Shown here: positions 1 through 12,000 of the stretch, piece after piece
How the letters are laid out: every line of letters begins with the position of its first letter
Position numbering within the stretch: position 1 is the stretch's first letter
Assembly: GCA_036320915.1 (NCBI GenBank)
Contig: JAXBDG010000005.1
Span: 2,231,001 to 2,295,000, forward strand
DNA length: 64,000 nucleotides
Source: Linnemannia elongata
Taxonomy: Eukaryota; Mortierellomycota; Mortierellomycetes; Mortierellales; Mortierellaceae
Direction: 5' to 3'
Notes under the pieces: model-generated
Databases searched by the model: none
The model's input: the letters and a program-made list of their open reading frames with translations, nothing else
Told to the model about the DNA's origin: nothing
Position numbers and translations under genes: made by a program

Positions 1-24
1 TAATGGAGCCTTTTCTTGTTGTAG

Positions 25-2204
25 GACTTCATTTGCGCGGCCTGTCATGCCCAAAGCAGCTGATCAACCTTCTACACGTTATGGGACTCTCCATGTCCTA
101 CGCAACAACAACAAGGGCACTCAAAGCTTTGGCAGGAGATCATTTCCGTGTATTGCGGAGAGTGGCGAGACTCAGGTAAATAATTAATTTAATTTGGCAA
201 GTAATTAATACCTTCATAGATCGTACCAGTTCAGGAATATTTAGTTGAGAAACATATTCTTCAGGAACGTATAGCTTAGGCACATGCAATTCAGACACGT
301 TCACTTGATGTTGCCCTATGCTAACTCCGCATGTAGTCCGATATTTTTTCTTTATGACAACTTTAACCAGGCGAGGAGGGTTCGTCATCAAACAAAGGAT
401 CACCAAGCCTCGTTTCTGAGCGGGACAACCGCCACCGTCGTGGTAGGAGAAGATATCGGAGAGGAGTTGTCATCTATGGAGAAGGTACCTAATACCCTGG
501 TTGTCGACATCAAACTTACCGAGGACGACACCAAACATTTCAAAGTCGTTTACCGCCATCACCTTTTCAAAGCTCTGCAGCCTACCCTTAACAAAGGCCC
601 CCTGTTCAAAGCGCTTGCCATTCCTCCGATTAAGGTGTTAATATCTCGACCGACAGAGGCGTACGAGCTGGCTGCCATGGAGATCGACCAGTCCACGGTT
701 AGTGGAAACATGGCGGTTTTGGAAGAAATGCGAAGGGTACTTGACTTGGACAAGGAGTTGTTCAAAGAGATGAAGATGATCCTTGCCGGAGACCATCTTT
801 CAGTATCCCGCCTTCGAGCGTTGATGTCAAGGAAGTCGGACGACACCACTTTTTTCGACCGTCTCAGTTGGGCGATTCCTGTCCTACAACTGTTCCACAT
901 GCAGATGTTACTCTGTACATCAATCCTCCGCACACACTTCGGTGGGGATGGATTGAAGCCAGGATCATTAAGATATTATAAGGTTATGCTAGACCGAAAG
1001 GGACTAGATGACGAAAAGCCGAGTCACCATCTCGCCGACGAGTTCTTGCGGACGGTCTTTACTGCCATGGCAAGGCGAATGTGGCAAACAAAGCAGGTAT
1101 GTTCATATTTTTCCCCAATCAATTACGGCTCCTCCTTCCTTGACCTAGGCGCTAACTTTTTTGTTCGCTTTTCTAGGAGAGCAGTACTCAGCATTCAGAA
1201 ACATCATCAAACGACATTTTTCTCTCTGAAATCAACAACCTGGTGGACAGAATCCTTCTCGTCCCAGAATATATATACGACAGTTACTCCACTATAAACG
1301 GCAATGCTCTGATTTTTATCCGCGATATGGTTGTTTATCTCGAGTTCTGTTCAGCAATTAAGGACGGCGATGTTGGTCGTATCGAGGAGATTTTGAAGCG
1401 CATCACCATCATGCTTCAGTCTGGCAAACACTCACACTACGCTCTTGAATTGCTTCGCCTCAGATTCAACATTCAACACAGATGGAGTGAGAACAGGAAA
1501 AACGCGATATTCTCGTCATTACTTATGAACACCAAGGGACTGCCTCATCGATGGATCCCAAGCGACATGTATCAGGTAAGCCATTTTCTGACATGCTAGG
1601 AAAAAGAACGAGGTTTTCTCTCCTCTTTGCAACTGCACATACTGACTATTTTTCCACCTACGTTGATATTTTCCTCCAGGAGTTTAATAACCTTCTAACC
1701 AAGAAGACACACGCAACTGTTGGGTTTAAGTCGTCAACCATGTCATACATCACTCCTTTGATCCGGTTATTTCATGTAGTTCACAGGAAAATGCTCATGG
1801 AGTACAAGCTAACAGAGCAGTCAACTTATCATCGAGATGTGTCACCTGAAGGGGACATTTCGATCATAATGAATTCCTTGAAAGAAGACAACATTTTGGG
1901 CTCGGAGAATTGTCCAGTTGCACACCGCGATGTGGATCGAGTTGTTGATGTGATGGCGTTAGGATGGGAGAGGCTTTCGCACGGTGGATATGAAAAATTT
2001 TTGAAGCGTATTTTGGAGGACGAAGCCGATTTGAGGGCTGATGGTGGCAGCGACCGCGAGAGCGATAGTGGTGACAATGGTAGCAGCGATGATCAAAGCA
2101 TTGATAGCTCATCTAGCGTCATTAAGGGTGCCGCCCAGCAGCTGAAGGGCCTTGGCACCGACAACGCTCAGTCAGCAAAATATCTCAGTCGATACTTCCA
2201 ATAA
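25..2204 (+). CDS. DUF6589-domain protein, 5' end outside window
   Basis: Four exons are visible: 25-175, 337-1096, 1177-1575 and 1680-2204. Acceptors and donors are canonical, and two introns have CTAAC/GCTAAC branch points just before the AG. The spliced protein shows the order I associate with DUF6589 (PF20231): GLSMSYATT, then YDNFNQ, AGDHLSVSRL, FHMQMLL, YLEFCSAIKDGDVGRI and HRWSENRKNAI, then an acidic Ser/Asp-rich tail. Function is not established. The spaced acidic residues (D of YDNFN, D of AGDHL, E of YLEFC) look like an RNase H/DDE triad, which is my inference. It is convergent with a RecQ-like helicase 205 bp away. No internal stop or frameshift is seen after splicing, so it looks intact apart from the missing N terminus. 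Confidence 0.72.
229..303 (+). repeat. 15-bp degenerate tandem repeat in a DUF6589 intron
   Basis: Five consecutive 15-nt units share a TTCAG(G/A)(A/C)A core (first GTTCAGGAATATTTA, last ATTCAGACACGTTCA). They lie inside the intron 176-336, which keeps frame by joining CTC AG to T CCG. If unspliced, the units put stop codons in the coding frame. Confidence 0.55.
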
Positions 2205-2263
2205 ACAAGCACGTCCTCAGAACCGTTCTGAGTGACCATACTCCTTATGCATATCAATCAAAA

Positions 2264-2318
2264 ACACCACCACCACCACCACCACCACCACCACCACCAC
2301 CACCACCACCACCACCAC
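2264..2318. repeat. (ACC)n microsatellite
   Basis: About 18 perfect ACC units lie between the convergent 3' ends of the DUF6589 gene and the helicase gene. It is non-coding in both gene models. Confidence 0.95.
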
Positions 2319-2409
2319 TCAACAATAGACATTCATTTTGTGATTTGTAACACAATTATTTTCTACTCGAATATTTGAATTGTCATTCACAGAGGTATCT
2401 ACGACCGTG

Positions 2410-4515
2410 CTATTTTGAATTCTTGCCACGCTTGTTTGGGGAGTAATGTACAAATTTCATGTCGTTGCTTTTAGCCCGTTTAAGAGCCTTTTTCTTTTGT
2501 GCAGGAGATGATGGTCGGAGGCTGGGTAGTTCGGCTGGTTCGGACTGGGGAAAATGAAGTCGATCTGGAGAAAGAATTTCTTGCTGATCTTGGGGACGGC
2601 TGGACAGGGGTTCTTCATGTTGTTGTGGGTTAACTTGTTCCTTATTGGAATTGACAGCGTTAGAGCTGTTGATCTCCTCGTTGTATCTAATAAGAATCTC
2701 CTCGAGTCGATGCTGTCCACCCGGTTCTGACTCTTGCCAGCGACCCTCGAAAATGGATGCAATGGCGCCATGGCATTGAACAGTGCCGAATTTTGCAACA
2801 AGTATCGCAATTGTTTTCATATTCATAACAGAGTCTTTGCTGTAGATCTCAGATTGGGCTATTAGCCGGGCCCACTCTTCGTTCCTCCATTTGAGAATTC
2901 GCTCGTTGGCTTCCTGCTGCTGCTCCTTTGTGCGGTGAACATGCTTTGGATGCGCAGCCGATGTTGACACTTGTTTCCAACGAACAATCCTGCTGGCGAC
3001 ATTGGACACTGTGAGAGATGACTCTGTTCCCGAGCTTCCTTTGATCTTGTCGCAAATGTCGCAGCATTTCATGTTTTCAAGTGAGGCAGGGGGGTTTCCA
3101 AAGGCTGAATTGAGGACCTGTCGACGGCATTCGGTGGTTGTGACAAAGGCGTCCAAATGACGATCTTGTTTCTGATGTTGGTTCTTGCCGGGAAGGGTGT
3201 ACAAAATTCCATGGCCTTGAATGCTCGGGCTCCGAGCGGCACGACCGAGACGCTGCACAAGTGTGCTGATATTCTCAGGACACTTGAACTGGATGACTCT
3301 GACTACATCGGGTATATCGCATCCCATTCCGGCGGCTTCGGTCGATAACAGAACACGGATTCCGCCTTCTTTAAACTCGCGTATTCGTTTGCGCTTGGCG
3401 TCCGCGGACAGATCGGAAAAGTATCGTACTATCATGCGTCGTTTGTGAGAGAACTCTTTGTGCAAATATCGGCAGACCTTGCTCATCTCCGTGATGTCGT
3501 CAAAGTAAATAATGGTTTTGGCAAAGTCCATGAAATGCTTAATGATATCCAAGATGCAACCTTTTCTGGTAGGAAACTGTCGGACTTCGTACTTGATGTT
3601 GGGACGATCGCAGTCAGCTTTGACTATGATGACATCGTTTTTGAAATAAAGGCTTGTCTTAACAGCATGTAGTATATTAGGAGGTAGGGTTGCCGACATA
3701 GCAATGAATGGTACACCGGGCGGAGCTTTAGCGCGGAGATCGCCAATCTGAGAGTAGGCATTCCTGAAACTATTGCCCCACGAGTGAATACAGTGTGCCT
3801 CGTCGATGACAATGGCCAGTAGTCGTGATCTCCAGCCGTCCATATTCCAGAGCTTAGGAAATCGTTCCCTGTCTTTGACCATCTCGGGTGTCATGAAAAC
3901 GGCGCGGTACTTTCCTTGCGATAATAGATCCTCCAAGTTTGGAGGGATGTTTTTGTTGTCGCCATGAATAGCCAGACTGCCGATGTTGTAGTCCTGCAGT
4001 TTCAATTGTTGTTCATCCATCAATGCTTTCAATGGCGAGAGAATGAGAATGATACGATTCTCCCAAAGGACCAATGGCAAAAAGTACGTTAATGATTTCC
4101 CCCAACCACATCCAGCAATCAAAACACAATCCTTCTGCATCCCTATACACTTGACCACCTCGAGCTGCTCCTTCTTTGGCGGAAACCCAAACTTGTTGGT
4201 GCAAATGGCTTCAGTATCGGTAGGTAAATTGTATATTAAAGGGTTAGTGCCATTATTGAGGCCTGACAAACGTGGGGTGCTGAGGCGACCAGGCGTTGCT
4301 GTTGAGCTGACTAGAAATGGATTACTCTCTTCAGATTGCTGGCACACTCCGCCGAAAAGTCGTCTCCGAGTAGAACTGCCTAGGAGCTCTTCGTCACTAC
4401 CTAACTCTGTGGCCACGAGTGTCCTGTTGAGAAATGATAGTCTTGGTGATATGGACAAAAGGTTACTGATGTCGTCGCCAAGGACGGGGGAAGGAGTAGA
4501 TAACGAACTATCCAT
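2410..4515 (-). CDS. RecQ-like ATP-dependent DNA helicase
   Basis: Single-exon gene, 701 residues. Helicase motifs in order: Walker A AGCGWGKS (134-141), motif Ia SPLKALMDEQ (160-169), DEAH box VIDEAHCIHSWG (236-247), SAT motif (274-276), TEAAGMGCDIP (392-402) and motif VI QRLGRAAR (421-428). A RecQ-type zinc cluster follows (C463, then CCDIC at 484-488). The family unwinds DNA 3' to 5'. The N-terminal 95 residues are Ser/Pro-rich. The C-terminal 200 residues are variable and end in two basic clusters (KKKALKRAK, KRGKNSK) that could be nuclear signals. No HRDC domain is seen. It is shorter than Sgs1/BLM and resembles the lineage-expanded RecQ-like helicases of fungi. The neighbouring DUF6589 gene and nearby mobile DNA make a transposon-linked role possible, but that is inference. 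Confidence 0.88.
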   Translation of the reverse strand: MDSSLSTPSPVLGDDISNLLSISPRLSFLNRTLVATELGSDEELLGSSTRRRLFGGVCQQSEESNPFLVSSTATPGRLSTPRLSGLNNGTNPLIYNLPTDTEAICTNKFGFPPKKEQLEVVKCIGMQKDCVLIAGCGWGKSLTYFLPLVLWENRIILILSPLKALMDEQQLKLQDYNIGSLAIHGDNKNIPPNLEDLLSQGKYRAVFMTPEMVKDRERFPKLWNMDGWRSRLLAIVIDEAHCIHSWGNSFRNAYSQIGDLRAKAPPGVPFIAMSATLPPNILHAVKTSLYFKNDVIIVKADCDRPNIKYEVRQFPTRKGCILDIIKHFMDFAKTIIYFDDITEMSKVCRYLHKEFSHKRRMIVRYFSDLSADAKRKRIREFKEGGIRVLLSTEAAGMGCDIPDVVRVIQFKCPENISTLVQRLGRAARSPSIQGHGILYTLPGKNQHQKQDRHLDAFVTTTECRRQVLNSAFGNPPASLENMKCCDICDKIKGSSGTESSLTVSNVASRIVRWKQVSTSAAHPKHVHRTKEQQQEANERILKWRNEEWARLIAQSEIYSKDSVMNMKTIAILVAKFGTVQCHGAIASIFEGRWQESEPGGQHRLEEILIRYNEEINSSNAVNSNKEQVNPQQHEEPLSSRPQDQQEILSPDRLHFPQSEPAELPSLRPSSPAQKKKALKRAKSNDMKFVHYSPNKRGKNSK

Positions 4516-4764
4516 GCCAATACGAATGGAGGTTGCAAACTGAGAGGACAGGCGACAAGAAATATCAGGAAGGAGCTGTTCTCATAAGAAAGCGAACACT
4601 TGGTTTAAAAAAGATAAAAAAAGGTGGAGAGAGAGAGGTACTGATGAGAGACTAGGGTTAAGGAGTGGGGGGATGGGAGTAATGGTGAGGAAAGAAAAGG
4701 GAGATGCAGGATGAAGAGACACGCAAGCGTGCTCCATGGGTCGATGTCAGAGGCGATGCTACCA

Positions 4765-4920
4765 CTGTGATGCCCTTAAATAAAAAGATTATTTCCTTTT
4801 TGGGAGGAGAATTCGACCTCACCACTAGTCCACCCACGATTTGAACCCAGACCTTCACTACGTGAAGGCCTCGGGATAAGATCCCGACCCACGTAAAGTG
4901 AAGGGATGGAAGCGAGACTA
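4765..4920 (-). repeat. tRNA-like structured repeat (possible SINE fragment)
   Basis: On the minus strand there are two adjacent perfect hairpins. One has a 7-bp stem TCGGGAT/ATCCCGA with a 3-nt loop (4871-4887); the other has a 7-bp stem CCTTCAC/GTGAAGG with a 3-nt loop (4852-4868). A B-box-like GGTTCAAATC follows at 4838-4847. A second T-arm-like stretch lies near 4805-4825. The stems do not make a sound tRNA cloverleaf (the T-arm pairs badly), so this is not called a tRNA gene. The element abuts the left edge of the Fanzor unit and is absent beside the second copy. Confidence 0.4.
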
Positions 4921-5272
4921 CCACAGGCAGAGTGGACCTGACAGGACCTAATAAAGTAAACACAATCGAGCACTTATTTTCTACGCAATTTGGCACTTTT
5001 TTTTCTCACTTGCATCTTGCATCCCTTGACCATTCACCATACCATTCCATTCACCTCTTTCTTTCTTTCTTCTAACCCTTCAGCCTTCTCCTCTCATCAA
5101 ACCTAGTCATACCTTTACCTCTTCACCTCGACACCACTGACTGTACACCACGGTCACACTCCTTAATCGTTCCCCCCATCATTCACCAATTCTCCTGTCG
5201 ACAAGACTTTTCCCTCTCACTTCTCGTTACTCCTCCTCTTCACTTCCTCCTCGCACATACGCATACACATCA

Positions 5273-5434
5273 ATGGTCTCCCCGTCTTCTCCTACCAAGG
5301 ACAAAGGCAAAGGAACTGACTAAAAGAAGCGAGTAATACGACGTCAGGCACAAGCAGCATTCAACGAAGCAGTGAGCAGCAAGCAAACTCGGGAGAAATA
5401 GCAAGAACAACAGGATACATTGGTGCAGTTGTAA
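5273..5434 (+). pseudogene. Nonsense-interrupted leader frame of the Fanzor unit
   Basis: An ATG in good fungal context (CATCAATGG) follows a C/T-rich leader. The frame reads MVSPSSPTKDKGKGTD, stop TAA (5321), KKRVIRRQAQAAFNEAVSS and onward to a TAG (5399), then QEQQDTLVQL and a TAA (5432). The stretches between stops look like a basic N-terminal region. Both internal stops are one C-to-T change from Gln (CAA, CAG). I infer the former N terminus of the Fanzor gene, or an upstream ORF. The same stops occur in copy 2. It cannot be joined to the main gene in phase with any splice pair I could find. Confidence 0.4.
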
Positions 5435-6033
5435 TATAGACTACTAGATACATATATTTCTAGCGCGCCAGATTTTGTTGCCAGGTTCCACCGCGATACT
5501 CAAAAGTCAAATAAAGTCTGATGCTCAAACCTCACCACAGTTCTTTGATGTACAAATAAGGGCGAAAGAAGAGTCTTCGTAGAAACAGAGATAGATGGGG
5601 ATTTTAGGCTTATAAAACGTTCAACGCTCGGCATCAAGTACAGTACTGTATGTATTTGATCAGACGTGGACCTGTCAGTTAACCTTTCATCAGCGCAAAA
5701 TCGCCGAGTCGCTCTCCTCTTGCTTAACAATCCATCCATCAATGTGCTCCTCTTGGCAATATCCACCATCACCCCAAAATTTTTCTTTGTTTTCCTTTCT
5801 TTCTTCCCTTCTTCCATAACTCGCTCCCTATCGAACATTCCACTCGCGCTCTTTCCTCCTCCAGTTTTCCCTGCAATTAAAGCCCACACTTCAGGTACAG
5901 ATCCAGATCTACGAGCTTGCCTCGCCTCTTGTTGTTTTACATCGTCAACCGCCATTATCAGACTCGTATTCACGCCTCGTTCATTCTACTTCAACTCTCT
6001 ACCTCATTTTAGGAGGAGCACACTTGCACTGAA

Positions 6034-9000
6034 ATGGAAATCGATGCTCAGACAGGCGTCCACACCGTATGTCTTGCTTATTGTTTGCTCTTTGCCTTTG
6101 CTGTACTGCTCTTGCTATTGCCAACGTTGTCTCTGAAACAACGAGCATTGACCAGCCGTCTCTCTTTTTTTTTAAATAAAATTCTTGTTGGAAAATAGAG
6201 CTGGTTCGTCTCAGGACCTTTTCGATATTCAGTTGACGCAGCATGGGATCCAATGAATACGGCTCTAGGAACTGGACTGCAGGACCCAGCCATCGGCGAG
6301 AAGGTTTTGAGCGTTGCCGAGGACCCATTCTTCAAGAAGTCCTTCAATGGACGCGTGGATTCCATCATGAAGGCTCTAGTTCGTTCACACTTGGAAGAGG
6401 AAGTTACTCCCACCCCATGTCCGTTCTCAACGCTCGCCCACATCCTCAAGAATGATCTCCTCAACCCCTCCACACGACTTGAGACGCTTCCCGTATCCCT
6501 TCATGTGGGGCCTGGAGAACGTACTACGACTGTCTGGCCACGCACCGCCATGTCATTTGAGATTCTGGCGAGGCATCTAAAGTGCACGATCATCATTTTT
6601 TCGTCGACAGAGCAGCCACGCCAGTACAGTTGCGACCTGAGTCGTGGAACCATACCCTTGATCCACAAGAAGCAGGCCCTTGATGGCGGTTCGATTTATT
6701 CCGTCCTAAAGGTCATAATGACTCCAACGACCTCGTCCAATCAAGTCTTGTCAGAGTCCTCTCCTCAGCGTCCATCGGGGTTCCCACCATCTTCACAATC
6801 CTCTTCTTGGTCCTCTGCCCTATGGTCGACTGCCCAGTCACACCTTCGTTCGCCACCAACACTGTCGGGGACAGACTCAATTTCTTCAACTATAGAGCTA
6901 TCAACACACGTGCTCTCACTATCATCATCCGAATGGCCACCGCTCCCCTCGTCGCAGAAAGCCAGACATACACCTTGGTCCTCAACAGCCGCAACGGCCA
7001 CTATCACCTCAAGCTCCTCTTCAGACGCGCGGTCTCCTCCCTTGTCCATTACGGCTTCTGGGTCTGCAATACAAGGACCTCCACTGGCTACGTTTCGGGC
7101 AACGAAAAGGCGCATACAGTACGCCCCGCGCGATTCGAGGGCCCATCTGACAGAGGAGAAGCTAAAGATCTCGTTTGCGCGAGCATGGTAAGTTCGTGTT
7201 AAATATGCTTCTTGCTTGCAGATGTCACGTTAGGCACATTGATGTAGATATTTACCAATTTATATCCTCCTTTTTATTAATGATCTAGCGATGAGAAAGC
7301 CAAGCAAGAGGTTGAAAAGGAGGTAGACAGGTTGTGGCGGAAACGGAAACGTACGGAAACTTTCGAGGACGTTTATTGCGAGCAGAAGAAGTCAGCAACC
7401 CTGGAGTCACTCAGTGGAAAGCCATCCCTCCCCCAGGGTTTGGTGGATCGAGCCACCGACATCGTAAAGTCTACCTATCCAAACACCGACACTTTTCGCA
7501 AGCACAACTTGACGACTCAGCTTGACACCCTCTACCGTCAGGAACAGTACCACAACAGCCTTCGGACCAATTTCAACGACGCATGGAATACCGCTATCAG
7601 TCGCCCAAACCCCGAGAGAAATCCCTCTACCAGTCACCAAACCTCAGACATCAACATCGAAAATTTCAATGAGGCTTTAGTCGATCCAGCTGGTTTGGCG
7701 GTTGACAATTCGGGGGACCTACTGCCTGACGAAGATGAGGCCGCGATTTCGGAGATGATTGAGCGAGAAGCTCGGGAGCGAGAGAAGAAACGTTTGCTGA
7801 CGGTCACCGTTCCGCTGAAGGATATCATCAGGAAAGAGTTGCACCATACGACCGTGGTTGTTCAGGAAAGCAACGACAACCCCGGGAAGGAGATGACGGC
7901 CGCTCAGAAGATGTACGATGTTTTGAGAAGCAAGCAAGAAATCCTGACGAATGCTGTTGATGAGCTAGCGTGCTTAGTAAGGAAAACCACGCTACTGGTA
8001 AGTCAAATGGTTTCATGGCTCTTCTTGTACATTACTTTGATATAAGTAGGTCACGATCAATCTCTAACGCTTGTTTATTCTTCAATTGATTTTCTTTAAC
8101 TGCTATAGTTGGCCCAGAATGCCTTCACCGTGCCAGATCCAAGAGTCCCAACAACGCCAGCACAAGGAACTAGGAAGCAATTCCAACAACCGACATTCAA
8201 CATATGCACGTCGCTTATTCCATCAACTTTTACACTCAGGACAAACAGTTCCCCAACGGTTGCTGTTGCGCCACTACCCTCACACCTCTCACAATACATC
8301 GACGCCTCCACCAAGGGACCCAACCAAAGGTGGATTTCAGATCTGCAGGAGCTCTTTTCCTATCATCATCTTGGCTTTTTATACTCCTCGTTTTTCAGCC
8401 CGCATGGGCTCGACCCGGATTCCGACAAAAAGCATCCACTCTGGGCTGAGTTGGCAAAGTCACTGGAGGGTCCACCGCTCAGCGCACTCGATTCTTCATG
8501 GAAACCCGGCCAACCACACCCCATGAGCGGCCTCGCTACAGTATTTACTGACTACCGTGTAGAGTTTGCAACCAACATCGCCAACCTCTGGAGCGGCCCT
8601 CTTTTCTCCAAGGCGCTGGACTTTCTCCTCAGGTTTTCTCTACGGTTCCAGCTGGCTCCGGAGCGCGAGCTCAAGTATTACACGAGAGTACGGGACCTAG
8701 CCAAGAAGAAAATGGAGCAGAGAGAGAGGGACAATTCGCGATCCATGACATTCAAAGCATGGAAAGATCGGGCTGAGCAGTTGCAACAGGACTTGGGAGA
8801 ACTTGCTGCTCAGGATAGAACAGGAACAGATCGATTTCAGGCCTTGATGTCATTACTGAGAGACCATGTCGCCAAGGAGCCGAAGAAGGACCGACAAGTG
8901 GATAATGGATCGATCTTTGGCCATGCCGATACAGTGGAGGAGACTCGCTTGATGTTGGAGGCTACCGAGGAAGCTTTGGATGAAGTGGATGAGGAATCGG

Positions 9001-12000
9001 AGGACGAGGAGCAGAAGGCAGAAACAAGCACTTCAGGTAACCAACTGAGGACTAATGTTACGGCATTTTGGACAAATGAACAGACGTTCTTAATGGTGTC
9101 AACATTACAGGAACTTACTAACCTTGACCTGTTTGGTTATACTTAAAAATTGTCTTTGGCTTTAGCACGACCTAAAGAGCCCTCGCGAGCCCACCTGAAA
9201 ACTGTTCAGGCTGTGACTAAGATTCTTTTGGAGTCTCCAAACCTTGATGTCCCCAGTCTAAACTCAGCTTGGGTCCGAAGGACGGCGCACCGACCAGAGG
9301 AGTTCACAGACGCTGACTGTGCAGCAGTGGTGAACATTGTCAAGTCGTTGGCTCCCTATACCCCCAAACGAGTTTCGAACGCGTCTGGCAGCACTGCACC
9401 TCCCACCGCAAATGCAGCGACCATGATACGGATTGTATTGATATCCAATCATTTTCTGCAGTACTCCGGATACGGACAATTCGCAAGAAGGTTCGCCCCT
9501 GCGCCGTCGGTGGCATCGTTGCACCCCATTCCGCTTGGCGCGGCTGCGCTGTACGAGACATTGTGCTGGAAAGCTCCCAACAACTTTGATATCTATGACA
9601 AGAGCCACAAGCCCATCGCATCAGTAATCACAGCAACCAAGAACCAAACGGATGTATTCGACAACTTTTTCGACATCGAGGCGATCCACGGTCTATGCCG
9701 TAAATACAAGTTGCGCTTTGCATTTCGGTAAGTATTTGTCTTGCTATTCCACGCAACATATATTTGGTTGTCATTAACGTTTTCAATGCACAAGAAAAAA
9801 AAAAGTTTCTGACAACAAGTCTCATCTCCTTTCACTTTCTTCAGGCTAACTTTTGTCAACCGCCATACAGTCCGTGTGCTGGGTGAGGCTATCCCGGAAG
9901 GACAGGAGAGAGGCCAAGGAGGACCGGTCATCAGTATGTTGGATGAACAAAAGAAGGATAGGACAAAGAGGCGGGCTGGCACTGATTGGGGTCGAGAAGG
10001 GCATCGAACCGGAATCACTCAGGCAATGGCTACACAACGATTAGTTGACATGAGCGAGATCTCCAAGAACCTGGAGGGAGAGCAGAAAGAGAGGCGGCGT
10101 CTTTGGTTGGTGGCTGACAACACGAGACACAATGCGGCTGTTCGTGTCCGTGAAATCATCAAGTTCAATGAACAGGAAGCACAGAGCATCAATCCGAAGC
10201 GAGAAAAGCCCAATGAGAAGCAGGCTGAGGCAGATCTTCAGGCGGCCAGAAAAAATGCAGACGCTGCGTTCATGGATTGGATGAGAAAAGACGAGGACCT
10301 TCGACTCGATAGGGCTACCAGATACGCCTTACAGAGAATCGCAAAGACCAAACCGAGCACCGATCCACCATCTACGACCCGCCCTAAGTATGAAGCTCGG
10401 CCCACGTGGTCACATCCAGCAGGAGAAGCCACGACAGAGTGCCTCTACATCAATTGCGCTTTGGATGCGGCAAAGTCGGACAGGACAAAGGGCATTGGAT
10501 TTACTGCGGACGATCCTGGACTCGTCAAAATGACCACATCGGTAACCTCGACGCTCACCAGCGTTACTCAGTCAATACGGCAGTATACCGTACAAACCCA
10601 GAATAGATTCAACCTACTAGCACGTAAGTGTTTTTTTCTCGCAATTTGTTTTTACATGTTTGATTTTTAACAAGGCCAATGATAGAGTGCGAGGTACTTA
10701 CAGTATCTCTTTTCATGTTCTCATTTACTAGAGATGGATGAGTTGGAGCCACCAATATCGAGCGAGGAGCAGGAGCAGGCGACCGTAGCTATTCCTCCAG
10801 TCCGTACTGTTACCGCAGAGCAGATCGACAGCCTGTCGCTCACTACCAAGAATCAACAGAAAAGACAAAAGAAACTGGCAGCCCATACCCCAGAGGCCAG
10901 ATCGACCCGTGATGCCCTGAAGGCGCTTTCGAATTCATCGATTAACTTTGCCGAGACTTTGGATGAGGTGGAAGCCTCACAGGAGATCCGTCGACAGTCG
11001 CGTCAGCCGTGTAGGGAGTTCGAGAATGCCCCATGGAGGATTCACGACCTCCGTACACAGGAGCTAACAACGAGGAGGGTCTACACCACACTTGCTGCAA
11101 GACAACGACAGCAGGCCAAGGACATGGTACTTGCAGAGTCCGCAACTGTTGCCGCACTGGGCCGACAGCGACAAGAATCTGAGAAGCCTGGGACTACCAT
11201 CACCAACACGGTTGAGACCGTCGTACTTGATGCTACTTCAGATGTTATCGAGGATGTTACTGGTTCTACCGGCAAAATCAAGGGTGCAGAGCTTGAGGAG
11301 GATGTTATGGTCCAGGAGACTCAGCTATCAGCAGGTAGCCCAGCTGATCTTTCCCTTGAGGCGATGTCGACCAAGTCCAAGCGCATGGCTTTTGAGGGGT
11401 TAGAGTTTACAACAGACACAGGGCAAAAAGGTAAGCGCGTTATTTGTTTCAAGGGTTTAGTTGTAATGAAAAAGTGATTTTGCATAACGTTCATTTTATT
11501 GACCATATGCTGTTCGCCCCTTTACTGCGTTGATGTATAGGCTTGGTCTCTCGAAAAAAAAATATCATCCCAGTGGTATTACATGGAGCGGCAGGAACCG
11601 CTGTTGGTTCGCGGATAAAGGGCCATGTCAAGAGGGGCGGATCCAAGATGACTCAGCAACACCGTCAGGTATGTCCGACAGGACATACCAACGAAAACAG
11701 GACGTCCAAGATATGTAGTTGTTGCTTTGCTCCGATCTCGCTTTCTCGCGCAACAAGGACAAAGGATGGTGAGACCAAGACCATGCGTTTGAACGGTTCG
11801 GTGGAGTGCAAGAACCCGACGTGTCCTCGGAGAAAAGCCGGCCGAGGTTCCATGGGGCGTGACGCGAACGCTGCGAACAATATTCTCATCTCTGGAACTT
11901 CTATTCTCCTTTCAGCAGACCACAAGGCTCTTCCTCCGTACCGTCCCTACGCCCTCCCGACGACAACTATGACCGCCAGAGTACCTAACCTGGACATCAA

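Noticed and set aside
2264..2318. Histidine- or threonine-repeat coding sequence
   Set aside because: The (ACC)n tract lies between two convergent stop codons and belongs to neither gene.
4765..4925. A functional tRNA gene on the minus strand
   Set aside because: A B-box-like sequence and an anticodon-arm-like hairpin are present, but the T-arm does not pair, U33 is missing and no acceptor stem forms.
5500..5973. Minus-strand frame with a Walker A-like GKTGGGKS in the Fanzor unit leader
   Set aside because: No Walker B or other NTPase motif follows, and the frame is the complement of a C/T-rich leader. The match is most likely chance.
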